Positions 24,334 through 37,497 are shown, counted from the stretch's first letter. The stretch is DNA of 64,000 nt from Sindora glabra (GCA_020226215.1 CM035226.1:89180895-89244894); one strand, 5' to 3'. Numbers and translations: made by a program. The notes: generated from the letters alone by a model not told the origin.

Positions 24334-25529
24334 AGGTTAAATTTAATACATAATAAACTCTACAAAGCATCTCCTATAATTTTGGGGGGAAATGAAATTG
24401 TTTGGTTCTATTTGAAGCTAACAACTCATATATGAGGAAGGCATGCATTTTTTCTCCTTCTCCAATGTGTTCTTATCAATAATGGCAATGTATCAATGGT
24501 AATGCAAGAAAAGAGGGGGAGAGTTTTCATTAGAAAGGTAAAAGCTTTATTTGCACTATTCTCTTAACCCATCACTATCCCTTTTCTACTTTTCTATGCG
24601 CATTTTAACTTCATTATCATTCTTTCATCATCTAAATGCCCTGCATGCATTTTGCCACTGCTACTCCTTTTTTCAAGTATAATGTGACTTATTAATGTTG
24701 TAATGGGTAGAAAGATTAACACCTATCTTCTACAGAAAATTTGCGCAAGCTCAACTAAGCAACCTAAGAAGGAAAACCCTTTCTGCTTACTATTAACCAT
24801 TTTTTACCATTAAAGAGCCTGAAACCTTGTACTAATGTCAAGTCTAAAGTAGGAAAAGAGGAAGCCAACAAGCATTGCAACAAGGCCATGTACTTTATTA
24901 GCATTGGTATACTTACATATGCACAAATTTCTTTTTTGTAATATTTTTACTTTGTTCTCCCTACTAAATTCATCTATTAGGATTTTGCAAACAGTAATAA
25001 TTGTGAACAATCTCTTGTAGCCCTTCCAAGTAGATGGTTAGCAATGCACTCATGATTAGTTCGTTGATTTATTAATCTTGACCTTGGATGAACAACTTAC
25101 AATAAGTGCTATTAACCCATATTCTCTTCAGACCAATTCTTCAAGTGAATATTAAGTAGACAAACTAATTAGGCATAAAAAATGGTGTTTCATGGACTTT
25201 TGTCCTTTTGGCTAGATTTTGAGGTCATCAATTTCCTCTTCTATTGTTAGTTGAAAATTTTAATTTCCCCTTTAATATTGGTTGAAATTTTCCTATATTC
25301 ACAATTTCATTTTTATAAGCATAATGAGGTTAAAGCTTCCAAATGACTAAGAACGCATTGGAAAAGGAGAAAAAAAGCATGCTTTCCTCACATATGTCAT
25401 TAGCATTACATAAAACTAAATGATTTCATTTTTTCCCCAAAGTTCTGGGAAATGATTTATAGGGTTTGAAATTTTATGTACTAAATTTTTCGCTAATGCA
25501 AACTTCAAAGGGGTTTTGTGTATTTTTCC
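24298..25529. mobile_element. MULE-type non-autonomous element with long TIRs
   Basis: The left terminus (24,298 onward: AAAATTCCCTTGAATTTGCA, then ATTTTGGGGGG) is inverted at the right end (about 25,410-25,529: CCCCAAAGTTCTGGG, then AAACTTCAAAGGGGTTTTG, TTTTTCC). TIRs are about 120 bp. The right 9 bp flank TAAAAAGAA (25,530-25,538) matches 8 of 9 bases of the left flank TAAAAAAAA preserved in the other repeat copy (16,874-16,882). A 9 bp duplication and long TIRs point to Mutator-like elements. No transposase or captured gene was recognised inside. Confidence 0.72.
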
Positions 25530-25538
25530 TAAAAAGAA

Positions 25539-25998
25539 AAGTTAAATAGATTTATGTATTTGATTAAAGTAACTTTGTTTAAAATAAATACAACATAAAG
25601 CTATAGAATAAAAAACATCAAATAAAACAATGTTTAATCAAATTTTTGAAACTCTAAAATTAGGGATATATAGATTTATAAAACGAGAATTTAAAAAATT
25701 AAAATAGAAGAGATTTATCCTAATAACATGTTATGAAAATAAAAATAGAATATTAAAAAAATAAAAGAAAAGAATAGAACATAAAATCTCTCCTATTTCT
25801 TAAGCAATCAAACTCTTGACAATTTTATTATTTAGAAAATGTTAAATTCACCAACACTTTGCACCAATGATTGAGTCCTAAAAACAATCCATGCATATGT
25901 TAGTGTTGATTAAATATATGAGTTTTGAAACTTATTAATTAAATCATAGAAAAAATTTTGGAGAATTTTTTCAACACCTATTCCTAAGACAATTAGAA
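25539..25998. other. AT-rich spacer
   Basis: No feature recognised between the MULE-type element and the LTR relic. Confidence 0.4.
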
Positions 25999-26213
25999 AT
26001 GTTGTTATTATTAATAGATCTCTTAAGCATCAAGTGATAACTAATAGAATTAATAAAAATAATTATCTGTAATAATAATTATTGTTTATTGATAATTATC
26101 TATTATTGCTTATAATTAAAGATAAAATCAAACTTAAGATTATAATAATTAATAAATATATCAAAGATATTTTATAAATATCCATATAAATAAATACTTA
26201 TAACAATAATTAT
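25999..26213 (-). mobile_element. LTR relic, same family as 10,622-10,844
   Basis: Shared blocks in the same orientation include TTGATAATTATCTATTATTG, AATTAAAGATAA, AAAGATATTTTATA and the end TTATAACA. There is no polypurine tract next to its outer end, so it could be a 5' LTR or a solo LTR. Pairing it with the remnant at 10.6 kb would place the whole 10.6-26.2 kb region inside one ancient nested element; that is only a hypothesis. Confidence 0.6.
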
Positions 26214-26312
26214 ATTTGATTTATAAAATAAATTTTAATTTTTGTTATGTCTGAAATTTTAATTTAAAATTATATATATTAAATGAATTATTATTCTAAT
26301 TATTATGAAGAG

Positions 26313-26313
<1 letters not shown>

Positions 26314-26361
<48 letters not shown>
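26314..26361. repeat. (AT)n microsatellite
   Basis: An uninterrupted AT array of about 24 units. Confidence 0.95.
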
Positions 26362-26364
<3 letters not shown>

Positions 26365-26714
26365 GTACTTTTCCTATCTTAGTTATAAAAACAACATTCA
26401 CATCATAGGACTCTGAACAGAAGGAATTAGATGTAATTAATTAGAATCTAAGTACAAATACACATGGGTACCTGCTTGGGTACATGGGTTATTTACTTAG
26501 TATATTCTTCCAAATGTAACTTAAAGAATTAGAGGCATTTTGGGAATTCACACATTTTTAGGAATTTTAATTTTTTTTGGAATATGATTTTTGAGAGTAT
26601 TTTTATGGCAATTCTTTTGAGAATTTAATTCTTGATAATATTATAATATTATATTTTAATTTTTTATATTTTTAAAAATATTATTAAATTATTATTATTA
26701 GTATTAAAATTAAG

Positions 26715-27125
26715 TTAATAATGATTAGTAATGATAATGGCCATTAAAAGTGATAAATGTAAACCAAAGATGGTTGCATATAGTGGTGATTAGGGATGAG
26801 TAGTGGATAATAATGGTCATTGACGATAGTAATGATGAATAGTAGTAAAAAGTGATAGGTAATGATGGATGGTAGTTATTCAAGTGGTGACTAGGATAGT
26901 CAATAGTGAAGGATGGTAATTAAAGATAGATGTTGGCCAATAATGATCATTGACAATTAATGATGGTAATGATGATCAATAATGATAAATGATAATTATC
27001 GATAATAGATGATAATTGACGATAGTAAAAAATAGTAGGTGATGGTAGCAAGCGGTGATTAATGGTCACGGGTAATGATCAATAATAGTCAATAAACAAT
27101 AGGTAATAATGAAATGAGGTATTAA
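26715..27125. repeat. Cryptically simple ATGAT/GATAAT-rich repeat
   Basis: Over about 400 bp the sequence is dominated by overlapping TAATGAT, GATGGTAG and GATAATGG words with no fixed period, the mark of slippage-grown DNA. It does not code for protein in any frame I can support. Confidence 0.7.
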
Positions 27126-29595
27126 TACTAGTAAAACTTAAATAATGGATAAAATAGTTTATTTATAGGATAAAATATACTCACCCCTCTAAATTTTAGC
27201 CTAATTATAATTCATTATCCTTATTTTTCACTTTTGGTTCTTAAACCCCTAAAGAATTGATGACACTTACACTCTCTTCCTTTTAGGATGCTTTTCCATT
27301 AATTAAAGTAACAGAGTTTAGAAAATAAGTGGAAAGTTAATTTTTGTGAATGAAAATACCCTCTTGATCATATTAGACTTGTTAAAGAAAAGGATAGAGT
27401 TTTTGCTAATTGGAAATCCTTTCTTTTTGTAAGTAAAAAAATCATGAACATTGAAACAGTGCCACAAAATAATATAAGACTTCTAATACAAGAGTGTATT
27501 TATCATATATTTCCTGCAAACAAATCAATATCATTTTATAAATCCTTTTTAAGAATCTATATGACAAAAAAAGCTTTAAAAATTTTCAAATTTAAATTTA
27601 AATTTACAATATTTAAAAAAATTAAACTTTATTTTTGTATAATTGCATCCTTAATTTAAAACAATTAATGAATTCATTTTCATGACCTTTATTTATATTG
27701 CTAGAACCTTTTCATATCATAAGAATGTAAGATATTTAACCTCATTGGAAAATTTGAATAAAAAATGAGAATATGAGTTCCTTTAAAACACTTTAGGAAT
27801 GTTAGAAAAATTTTACTAAGCAAACACCAATTAAAATTTTTGTAATGTCCTTAATTAATTTTAGAATGATTGTTTTATTTTTTTTAAATACCATAGGAAA
27901 GAAAATTGAAAATTAGTGCAGTTGTGGCCTTAAAATGAAGTTGGAAAATTATGTTAGGATCAAATAAAAAAAATTTCAAAATTTTGTAAAGATTTAAGAA
28001 CTCAGTATAGCTTCCACACGAGATGTTCCTAAAGAAAATAAAAGCATAAAATTTTATTTTTGATTGGGCTTTGACCAAATAAAAAATATAATTATCATGG
28101 TCTGATTTCTAAAAATTTATAATTGTTGAAAAGTTTTAAAAAATTAATTTTTTTGTAAAAATTTCACCATTGATAACCCAGTGTAGAGTTAATATAAAGA
28201 GAACCATTGAAAAATTTATAAATGTAAAATTACCAAATGGCCCTATATAAAAAAATGTTTAGATTCAAATGTCTAGAGAAGAAGAAAATTTAGATAATTT
28301 TATCAAAGAAAAGCTCATATGGTATACAAGTAGATCTGTATAAAATCTAAATATTTCTATTATTCCTTTAAAGGCATTGTTGGTGGCACCTTATCCTTTT
28401 TTTTCTTGTCCATTATATATTATGTAATGGTTGAATACTTTTATTTTGACTAAAGAGGGTATGGATTCATAATTACAAAAAAGAATAATTTTATCAAAAG
28501 TTTAGTTTGTTGTTTGCCTAGGTTAGATATACTTTGCAGGACTCCTTCATATTGAAAATTCGATTAGTAAAGCTTGTTCTTAATAGTCCTGAAATTATGC
28601 ATTGGTGGCATCAACCAAAACAATACATAAAGCTTGTCAAGTGCACTTACACTTTAGAGGATCTAAAGATGACAATAGGCTTAAATACTTCCATCAACCA
28701 AATTTTGAATTAGTAATATGGTTTTATCTATTCTTCTATGGAGAGAATGAGAAACATTTCCCCTTCTAATGCTCAGTAAATCTATGGTTATTTAAAATAA
28801 GAACTGATTGACAATATTTAAATATCTTTTAAGACAATCATCACCTATCTCAAAGAAATATTTTAAAAAGGTTAAGTGTAGTTAAGTTAGGTTAATAGAA
28901 ATATTATCTAGCTCATAGAATAGTTAAGTATAGATAAGTTATGTCAAGAGAAATTGTGACCTAATTTGGGAAAAATTATAATACATTACTAATGCAATTG
29001 CACCACTAAATCTTATGGTACATTAAGTTTATTTTTTTAAAATTAAATCTAATACATTATATGATAACAATTCAACAATTAGATCTGGTGGTACATTGGT
29101 ATATCACTACATCAGTGGTGCATCATAGAATTGTTCAATTTATAAACCTTTGATTTACTTTCTTTTTTTAATTATTATTTTAGCTTAAAATAAAAAAGTT
29201 ATTAGGTTTAGGGCCTTATAATTCATGGAAAAAGAGAGAAGAAATGGTGAAAATTTTGAATTTCCCTAATTTAACTACAAGTCATGAGACTATATCTAGC
29301 TATTTTTTTCTTTCATGTTATTGAGTTGTCCTCTAATATCCATATATAAGCATTTCATTTGCATATTAGATCAGGTATCTATACCAAGACCTTTAATCTA
29401 GGTAAGAAGAAATCATTCTATACTAAATTAATAATTAAAAAAATAGTGTCTTAAATCTAAGTGTTTTAAATCTACTATTTACAACTTTGGCATTCTTCTA
29501 ATTAAAAATTCCTTTCATTTTCAAATAGAAATCATGCACTAGGTCAAAATTATTATTGTTTGACTTGTAAGAATGATAAAAAAATCTAACTAAAA

Positions 29596-29776
29596 AATTA
29601 TATAAGAAAATTATAATTAGTTAAGTTAAAAAGATAATTAACTAACTTATATATTAAAATAAATAACATAGTCTAACTAGTAGAAGCATAGTAGTCATTC
29701 AACTCAAGCGATACGATGTATAGCATAATCTAACCAATAAAAGTAAGGAATAAATCCAAAGAAGTGAGCTAGATTA
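29596..29776 (+). repeat. Imperfect direct repeat, copy 1
   Basis: About 180 bp with shared words AAAATTATAATTAGTT, AACATAGTCTAACTA and GAATAAATCCAAAGAA, recurring in the same order and orientation at 30,744-30,936. The family is unknown. Confidence 0.6.
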
Positions 29777-30743
29777 AGAAAATCATCTGATTATTTTGAA
29801 TCTTTTGATTGCAACTTTACCATTTTATAGAATAAATATGCATTAAATGGAAATTACTATGGCTAGACTCGTATAGAATGATGAAGGATCTAGCTTAAAA
29901 ATTAACATTGTATAATGGTCAATTTCAATTGAATTTGGAAAAAAATTTAATTCAACCAAATGGCTAAAAGTAGATTCTCTATCAACCAAATAATAATTGA
30001 AATTGAATGTTTGGATTGCCATGGATTTAATCAATTTTAGATAGGTTAATTGGTCTCAAATTTCTTAAGTTCCAAACATCAAATTAATACTTAAAAAATA
30101 AAAAAGAAGAGCAAATCACATATGTATCAAATAAATATTACATTTAAGCTTTAATTTTTTAACTACACACTAAAATACAAGTTTTAGAAGAGTTTAGAAG
30201 AAAACAAAAGAAATAAGAAGAGATGAAGATATAACTAAAATAGAAACATGAAAGAAGAAATGCAATAACCTACTGGTATGTAACCAAAAAGAAAAAAAAG
30301 ATAAGTAAAAATGGTGAAAATGGTTAGAGAATGAAAGAAAGATTAAATAAAGGTAGAAGTGAAAAATAAAAACTAAACTAAAAGATAAAAGTGGCTAAAT
30401 TAATATTATAATTATAAAATGACATAAATCTGCAATACATATACCAATGAATTATTAAAAGAAAAGTAGTCAATTTATGCATATGGCAAGGCACAAGATA
30501 AAAAAAATACATAAATACATATAAATAGGACTCTTTAATAAAGGAAAAAGTCATATATGTTAAATGAAGGATATTTGGTTTGAAATAAGTTTCTTTCATC
30601 ACATCCAACATCAATTGATATTAAAAGAAAAAAAATTGAATTTCAAGCCTATTCTTAATTGAGGCTTGCTTAAAGTTGACCATAATTTAATACTTTTAAA
30701 TTGATTTAATAGCATATCATAGTTAGATAAACTTTGCTGACCT

Positions 30744-30936
30744 TTATTAAAAATTACATTAGAAAACTATAATTAGTTTAGGAAAAAAAGATGGTCAATC
30801 AGCTCATATAGCATAAGAAATAACATGATCTAACTAATAAACTTAAGATTGTCATCCACTCCATACTCAACAATGGAATGTATAACATGATTTAACTAAT
30901 AGAAGTAAAGAATAAATCTAAAGAAATAAGCTAGAT
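30744..30936 (+). repeat. Imperfect direct repeat, copy 2
   Basis: A diverged copy of 29,596-29,776 (AAAACTATAATTAGTT, AACATGATCTAACTAAT, GAATAAATCTAAAGAA). The 1.0 kb between the copies has no recognisable element, so they may be LTR or TIR remnants of something lost, or a simple segmental duplication. Confidence 0.6.
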
Positions 30937-31191
30937 TGTGTGGATTGTGACCTAACTCGTTAGAAATTTGTATGCTTCATATTTAGGTATTATATCTATA
31001 GGACAAGTTCCTTTTCAAGAAGTGAGATGAAAAGCTTAAATGCAATTGTGATAATGTTAAAATATAAATTATGTGACTTTAATTATTTTAACTTAAAAAT
31101 AAAAATATTTTGAATCACTAAATATATAATTAATGTAACTTCATTCCTCTTATTTGATTTTTATTAACTTTTTGATCTTATAAAATTATTT

Positions 31192-31341
31192 TGTTAATAT
31201 TTATGTAGACTATACATAATTTATTAATAAAATAATAATTATTAATTAGGCTTTGTATGACATTTTTTAATAGGTGCTTAGCCTAACACTAGTAAATGAG
31301 TTTGAATCTTATGATGGATAGGATTTAGAACTCAAATTGAG

Positions 31342-31418
<77 letters not shown>

Positions 31419-31675
31419 AAAGGGGTCCTATTTCATATCTTCTAAGTCTTAGGTTTTTTATTCTATCGATAAGACTTACTGTACAAGGACCGAAAGATTA
31501 CTAAAGAAGGGATTCCTTAGTAAATTAGTTAGAAAGCTTATTTTGTAGATAGCAAGTATTTATATCAAATATTGTATTAATTTATCAACATAAACTTATT
31601 TTGTTTCCTTTTCATTATATTGCAATTTAAAGCCAAGATCATTAGGGAATATATTTTTACAAAACTTTTGCATCA
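31192..31675 (+). mobile_element. Copia 5' LTR
   Basis: 484 bp, TGTTAATATTT to TTTGCATCA. It aligns with the 3' LTR at 36,734-37,159 from end to end. The extra length comes mainly from a (TA)n array at 31,343-31,411 that is short in the 3' copy. The 5 bp TATTT precedes it (31,187-31,191) and follows the 3' LTR (37,160-37,164), a perfect target duplication. Confidence 0.92.
31343..31411. repeat. (TA)n microsatellite inside the 5' LTR
   Basis: About 34 TA units. The homologous place in the 3' LTR (about 36,895) has only a few units, so the array expanded after insertion. Confidence 0.95.
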
Positions 31676-31690
31676 ATTGATATCAGAGCC
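31676..31690 (+). other. Copia primer binding site
   Basis: TGATATCAGAGCC lies 2 bp inside the 5' LTR and matches the usual initiator-tRNA-Met site (TGGTATCAGAGC) except at one base. It would have primed minus-strand DNA synthesis. Confidence 0.85.
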
Positions 31691-34600
31691 AAGTTTTTAA
31701 CTTTTGATTGTTAATCTTGAAGGAATTTTGAATAATGTCTATGCCTCCATAATTTTTCAAGAATTTCTATTATATTGTATTCTTCTGCCATAAATGTGTT
31801 CTTGTATTGTTTTGTGGGAATATTATTTAAATTTAGTGGATATATGGATACTGCCATGGTGATCATGAAAATTTTGAATTCTTGGTAGAAAACTAATATA
31901 GAACCATGAAATTTAGCAAAATTTCATGAGATATTTTAACTAAAAAAATGAAAAAAAGAATCCCAGTATGAATAGTATCATGAACACCATGATTATAGCA
32001 ATACCTCCATTACTAAACCTAGATACATTGAAAAATTGAGAGGCAATAATAGGTAGCTTGAAATCAGGTCTTTGAGGGGAATATAGGTATGTAAGATGCA
32101 TAAAACACAGTACAAAATGTCCCTTGAAATCGTTAACCTCCATAGTTAAAGAAACATCCTTTTTTGAAAATTTAAAGCTTTCATGTTTAGTTAGTTTTTG
32201 GGATGGAAAATGGTTAAAACACATTGAAGGAAGTTAGATAAGAAATTCTAAGTTAGTCAGTTAGATAAAAAATTCTAAGTTAGTTAGCATTGAAAATCAT
32301 GTTTTGAAATATGCAAAATAGAGTTGAAAATTGTTGAGCTAAACTAGATAGGAACTAGATCAAAAATAAACTTATAGGTTCCATTTTTAATTAGAAAAAG
32401 ATCCATAATGCACTCATATGCATGGTTAGCTACATAACTAGTACATAGAGGCCATGTGCCACCTTGTCGGCAGTGGCTAGCAATGGTACATATATTGTCG
32501 AACTCCATTCTCTAAGCTCTTTTTGATGGACATTTTTTTAGAATTTTTTGAAAATATTAATTTTAATTATTTTTACCCATTTTATTTGAATATTCAGTCG
32601 GGCTTATTTTGAGCCCAAATTTTAACTATGCAATCTTTGATATATTGTCCATATTTTAGAAATTTTTATGGAATTTATGGATATTTTTTATGTATTTTAT
32701 AAATTTTTGGATTTGTAAAGAATATTGTGAATGACTTATACTATGCTATAAAAAAATTAAAAAATTTTAGTTTGATTTTAACAAGGAAAAATTATTTGAA
32801 AAGAAAAAGATTATATTAATGACATAAATGTCTTTTAGCATTATGTTATTGATGTAGTTTATTGGTTATAATGTAAATGTAGAGACAAATGTTGTGCATC
32901 TAAATTACTTAAATACCTTTCTGTGTTAATGTTTTAAAGGCATGACACTTAATTTTTGTATTATATTGTAAAATCTTAAATGCCTTTCAGTATTTGATTT
33001 TATAACATGATACTATGCAAAGTTATGTTGTGAGGAGAACATTAGCATGCTTTTGTTATACATTTATTAATTTTTAATATGGTATTCCTTCGTCATTATA
33101 CAATAAAACTTTGAAAAAACACTGAATGGGACAATGAGAGAAGATTAGGTCAATATTTATTTTGAATCTAATCTAATAGATGTGCCATCAAATATATGGT
33201 GGCTAGATATTAGTTTCACAATCCATATCACCAGTTCATCCTAATCATTGAGAAATTCTAAAAAATCAGATAATGATGAATTAATTGTGAAAGCAAAAAA
33301 TGGTGAGAAAATGGAAGTAGAGCTTATTGGGGATGTGTATCTATAATTGTCTACTAGATGTGAGCAAATACTAGAGGATGTGGTCTTTATGTATTCCATG
33401 ATAAGGAACCTGATATCAATTGTAGTGTGGGATCTTCAAGGGTATTCTTATAATTTTAGAAGTAAAAGAGTGAATCTATTTTAAGGCCTAATTATGATAG
33501 GGACTAGTGAATTGACAAATGGAATGCACAAGATAAATTTTGATTTGAGTTCCTTTAACATAGTTAACATATACACAGGGAAAAAAGAAACAAAATTGAA
33601 GAGAATTCCTTGATCCTATAGTATAGGCATCTAGGCCATATTTCTAAAGATTGAATTAAAGATTGATAAAAGAAGGTATACTACATAATTTGAACTTATC
33701 TAATCTAGACACTTATGTGGATCGTATTAAAGGGAAGTTCATTGGCAAGGCTAGAAAGGCAAAAAGAGTTAGAAGACAAGAAGCACTCAAACTTATTTAT
33801 ACTAATATTTATGGTCCCATCACACCTGCACCATAGGAGGTCAAAGATACTTTATCACTTTTAATAATTACTATTTGCATTTAAGATGGATAGAATTGTT
33901 TACAGAAAAGTTAGAGTCTTTAGATACATTCAAAACATTCAAGGTAGCAATTAAGCTCAAGTATAATAAGAAAATCAAGTATGTGAATTCGAATCGAAGA
34001 GGAGAGTGTTATGGTAGATATGATGAAACTGAGATAAACCTAGGTTTTTTTACAAAGTATCTGTAAAAGTGTGGCATTGAGGCCAGCTACACCATGCTTG
34101 GCACACTAAAACAGAATAGTATAGCTAAAAGAAAAAATAGGACACTTCTTAATATAGTCAAATGTATACTTTCCTATTCTATGTTGTCAAACTTTTTATG
34201 GAGAGAAGCATTGAAAACCATAGACTAGATATTGAATTAGGCATTAAGTAAATATGTACTCATGACTTTATATAAACTGTTAAATAATAAGAAATTAACT
34301 TTGAGTCATTTTCGTGTCTAAAGCTGCAAAGTGAAGGTGAAGCCATACATTCTTATTACCGACTCCAAAATTATATCTAGGTTCTTTATTAGTTATTTTG
34401 TTAGCTCCAAAGATAACAAGTTCTATTATCCAACTCACACTACTTAGATTATCGAATTAGACAGAGCCATTTATTTTAGGCATGAATTAGATAGTAGGAG
34501 TTAGACATTGCAGATTATGAACTTTAGAAAAGAAAGTGTAGTCATTCCCTTAATGTCTCAATCTACTAGTTCTTCATTTTTTTGGTCCTTCACAACATAA

Positions 34601-36305
34601 TTTAACATAACTTTTGCAGGAAGATAAGGATTTGACATTGAAGTTTAGTTGAGGAGATCACTTAGACAGCATAAACTCATGATATCAAATGATTATATAG
34701 TGTACTGTAGGAACACAAGTATGATTTGAATAAAGATTTTGATCTTATTGCATTATCAAAAGTAGTATCTATTTTTTTATTATACTTAATGGATCATTGC
34801 AATGAAAGATGAATTAACTTCAATGAATAAAAATTAAATGTGGGATCTTATAAAGTTACCTACAAATAGCAAGCTAGTTAGATGTAAATGGGTTTTCAAG
34901 ACCAAACGTGACACTCGCAAGCAGATTAAGACATATAAAGCTAGATTTGTGGCTAAAATCCATACTTAAAAGGAAGGTGTGGATTACAAAGAGACTTTCT
35001 TGCTAGTATTAATGAAAGATTCTTTTAGAATTATGATGACTCTTATTACTTACTTTGATTTAGAGTTATACCAGATGGATATGAAAATAGCATTCTTGAA
35101 TGGTAATCTTTCTAAAACTATGTACACAGAGCAGCTAGATGAATTTCAAGAGAAAGGTAAAGAGCACTTGGTTTACAAATAAAAGAAATCCATATATGGT
35201 ATAAAGCAAGCTTCTTAGTAATGGTATCTCAAATTTCATGAAACAATTACCTTTCTCGAATTTAGGGAGAATAGTGTGGACTAGTGTATTTATATGATGA
35301 AAAATGTTAACAAATTTATAATTTTGCTTTTGTACATGGATAACATTCTCCTAATTAGTAACAACTTGAGATTATTGATTGAGATAAAGTAATTATGATC
35401 ACTTCACTCTGAGATGAAAGACTTGGGAAATGCCTTATTTATTCTAGATACTAAGATACTTCATGGTTGGTCTTAGGGTATTTTTAGGTCTCAAGGTTGT
35501 ATATTAAAAAAATTCCCATAAGATAATATGTCTCCTTGCTCTTAAGTTACTTTGCCTATTTAAAGGGGTGAAGTGTTTACAAAAGCTTAATGTCCTTAAA
35601 TTGATGAAGAAAGAAAAGATGGAAAAAGTCCTATATGCATTAGTAATGGGTAGCCTAATGTATGCTTATATATGTACATGACCTAATATTGCATTTGCTA
35701 TGGGTGTACTTGGAAAATACCTGAGTAATCTAAGTTAGAGGCACTAGATTGCTATAAGAGTTTTGAGGTACCTTTAAGGTACGAAAGATTTCTTGCAAAC
35801 CTATAAAAGATCGGGAAATCTCGACATTATAAGCTATTCAAACTCGAACTATGTCGATTATCTAGATAATTCAAAGTCTATATCTAGGTATGTTTTTATG
35901 ATGGCTAAAAGTGTTATGTCATAGAAAAGTATCAAGTAGTCAATTGTTATAACCTTCACCATGGAAGCAAAGTATATCACCTATTATAAAGCTTCCCGTC
36001 AAGCTATATGGTTAAGGAATTATCTCTCAGAGTTAGATCTTATGGAGAGTATTACCAAGCCCTTAACCATTTTTTTGTAACAACGTTATTGCTATAAGCT
36101 TCTCTATAACTGATAAGAGTTTCACTCATTTGAAACATTTTGATAGAAAATATCATTATGTGAAAGAGAAGGTGCACAAATATATTATTATTATTATCGA
36201 GCACATTTTCATAAACCTTATACTTATAGATCCGCTGACTAAGGGCTTAGTAGTAGAAACTTTTATTGAACATGTAAATCATATAGGACTATATAAAGCC
36301 CTTTG
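31691..36305 (+). pseudogene. Copia gag-pol, plus strand, decayed
   Basis: The internal region of the full-length copia element. Gag should lie between 31.7 and 33.1 kb but is no longer readable. A protease-region relic reads WWLDISFTIHITSS near 33,200, where the family has a DTGA-type active site, so the catalytic Asp-Thr/Ser-Gly is lost. Integrase remains near 33,840-34,200 (ITFNNYYLHLRWIELFTEK, RTLLNIVKCILSYSMLSNFLW). Reverse transcriptase reads KWVFKTKRDT, YKARFVAK, DYKETFLL and FDLELYQMDMKIAFLNG (34,880-35,110), then LYMDNILL near 35,330 in place of YVDD. RNase H ends with DPLTKGLVVETFIEHV near 36,240. Many stops and small indels make it inactive. Flanking LTRs and target duplication are intact enough to define the element. 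Confidence 0.9.
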
Positions 36306-36733
36306 ATGTTTTGGGTCAGTGAGAGTTGATGTATATGACATTACTTATAATTTATGAATAAAATTTTATGTTATGTTGCTATATTTGTGCACACCTTAGT
36401 TATAACATATTTATAAAGACATTTAGACCTTTTTTTATTGTTATGCTCCTATGTAATAGGCATCTTAGGTGGAGGCCAAGACCCATTATGTATAAATTTA
36501 CTAGTAGTTACATAAAGTTGTGTAAATATTCTTTTACATGTATTGATAGTGTTAGTCAATAATGTGTGGGTGTCTAATGTGTTATGATGGTAATATCCTT
36601 TTAGATATAGTATTTATGTCATTAGGTGCCTATGATCTCAATTGGACTAATAGGTGTAAAAATACCAATTTTGTATTAATATTAATCCTTTTGTGGTCAC
36701 TATTAATAAATGATATATGTCCAAGTGGGACAT
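36306..36733 (+). other. 3' untranslated part of copia element
   Basis: Between the pol end and the 3' LTR. The tract CCAAGTGGGA (36,721-36,730) is the probable polypurine tract just before the LTR. The two short open frames here (36,368-36,768) have no recognisable domain and I do not call them genes. Confidence 0.6.
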
Positions 36734-37159
36734 TATTAATATTTCTATGGACTATACATAACTTATGAATAAAAGAATTATTATTAATTAAGCCTTATGT
36801 GACATTTTTTGAATGGGCAAACAGATACTTAGCCCAACATTAGTAAATAAGTTTAGATCTTGTTATGGATAGGATTCAAAACCTAGAGTAAGTAATATAT
36901 ATAGAGGGTCCTTACTTCATATCTCTTAAGTTTAAAGTTTTTTGCTCCATCAATTAGACATATTGCATAAGAATTAAGAGATTGCTGAAGGAGGTATTCC
37001 TCAATAGATTGGAAAGAAAGCTTATTCTATGGATGATAAGCATTTGTATTAAATACTGTGTTAATTTATCAACATAAACTTATTGTGTTTCCTCCTCATC
37101 ATATTGCAATTGAAAGCTAGAATCATTAGGGAATGTATTTTTACAAAACCTTTCCATCA
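36734..37159 (+). mobile_element. Copia 3' LTR
   Basis: 426 bp ending CCATCA, followed by the target duplication TATTT. Shared with the 5' LTR are ACTATACATAA, GACATTTTTT, AGAAAGCTTATT and TTAATTTATCAACATAAACT. The divergence visible by eye says the insertion is old. Confidence 0.92.
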
Positions 37160-37497
37160 TATTTTTACTAAATGTTTCCTCTATATTACTTTGAAATAAC
37201 TTATGTGTAAGAATAAAAGAATTTCTTTATTTGATAATTAAAAATTTTGAATAAAATTAAAAGATTACGTATGAAATTTTGAATTCTTTTGAGTCTATTG
37301 TCTTCTAAATCTATAAAAAAAAATGTGATTTGTCATGAAAATAATGCAATAAATGTTTAAAGATTAAACAAAAATTGTTAGCATTTGGAAAAAATCATAC
37401 AAGAAGTCCAAAATTACACTAATTACATATTTAGGGATTCAAATGGATTATTTTAAATTAACGACTAAAACTGCACGATTTATATTTTAGAGTTTGT

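Larger units (their letters stand above)
27126..31186. other. AT-rich intergenic region with decayed repeats
   Basis: No gene recognised. Near 27,170-27,300 a segment (ACTCACCCCTCTAAATTTTAG, then AAACCCCTAAAGAATTGATG) resembles one end of a long-TIR element, but the other end was not found. Near 28,985-29,140 two diverged copies of a block containing GGTACATT are visible. A larger duplicated segment is listed separately (29,596-29,776 and 30,744-30,936). The short frames here look random. Confidence 0.4.

Noticed and set aside
31940..32224. 94-codon minus-strand frame inside copia
   Set aside because: Lies antisense in the decayed gag region of the plus-strand element and has no domain.
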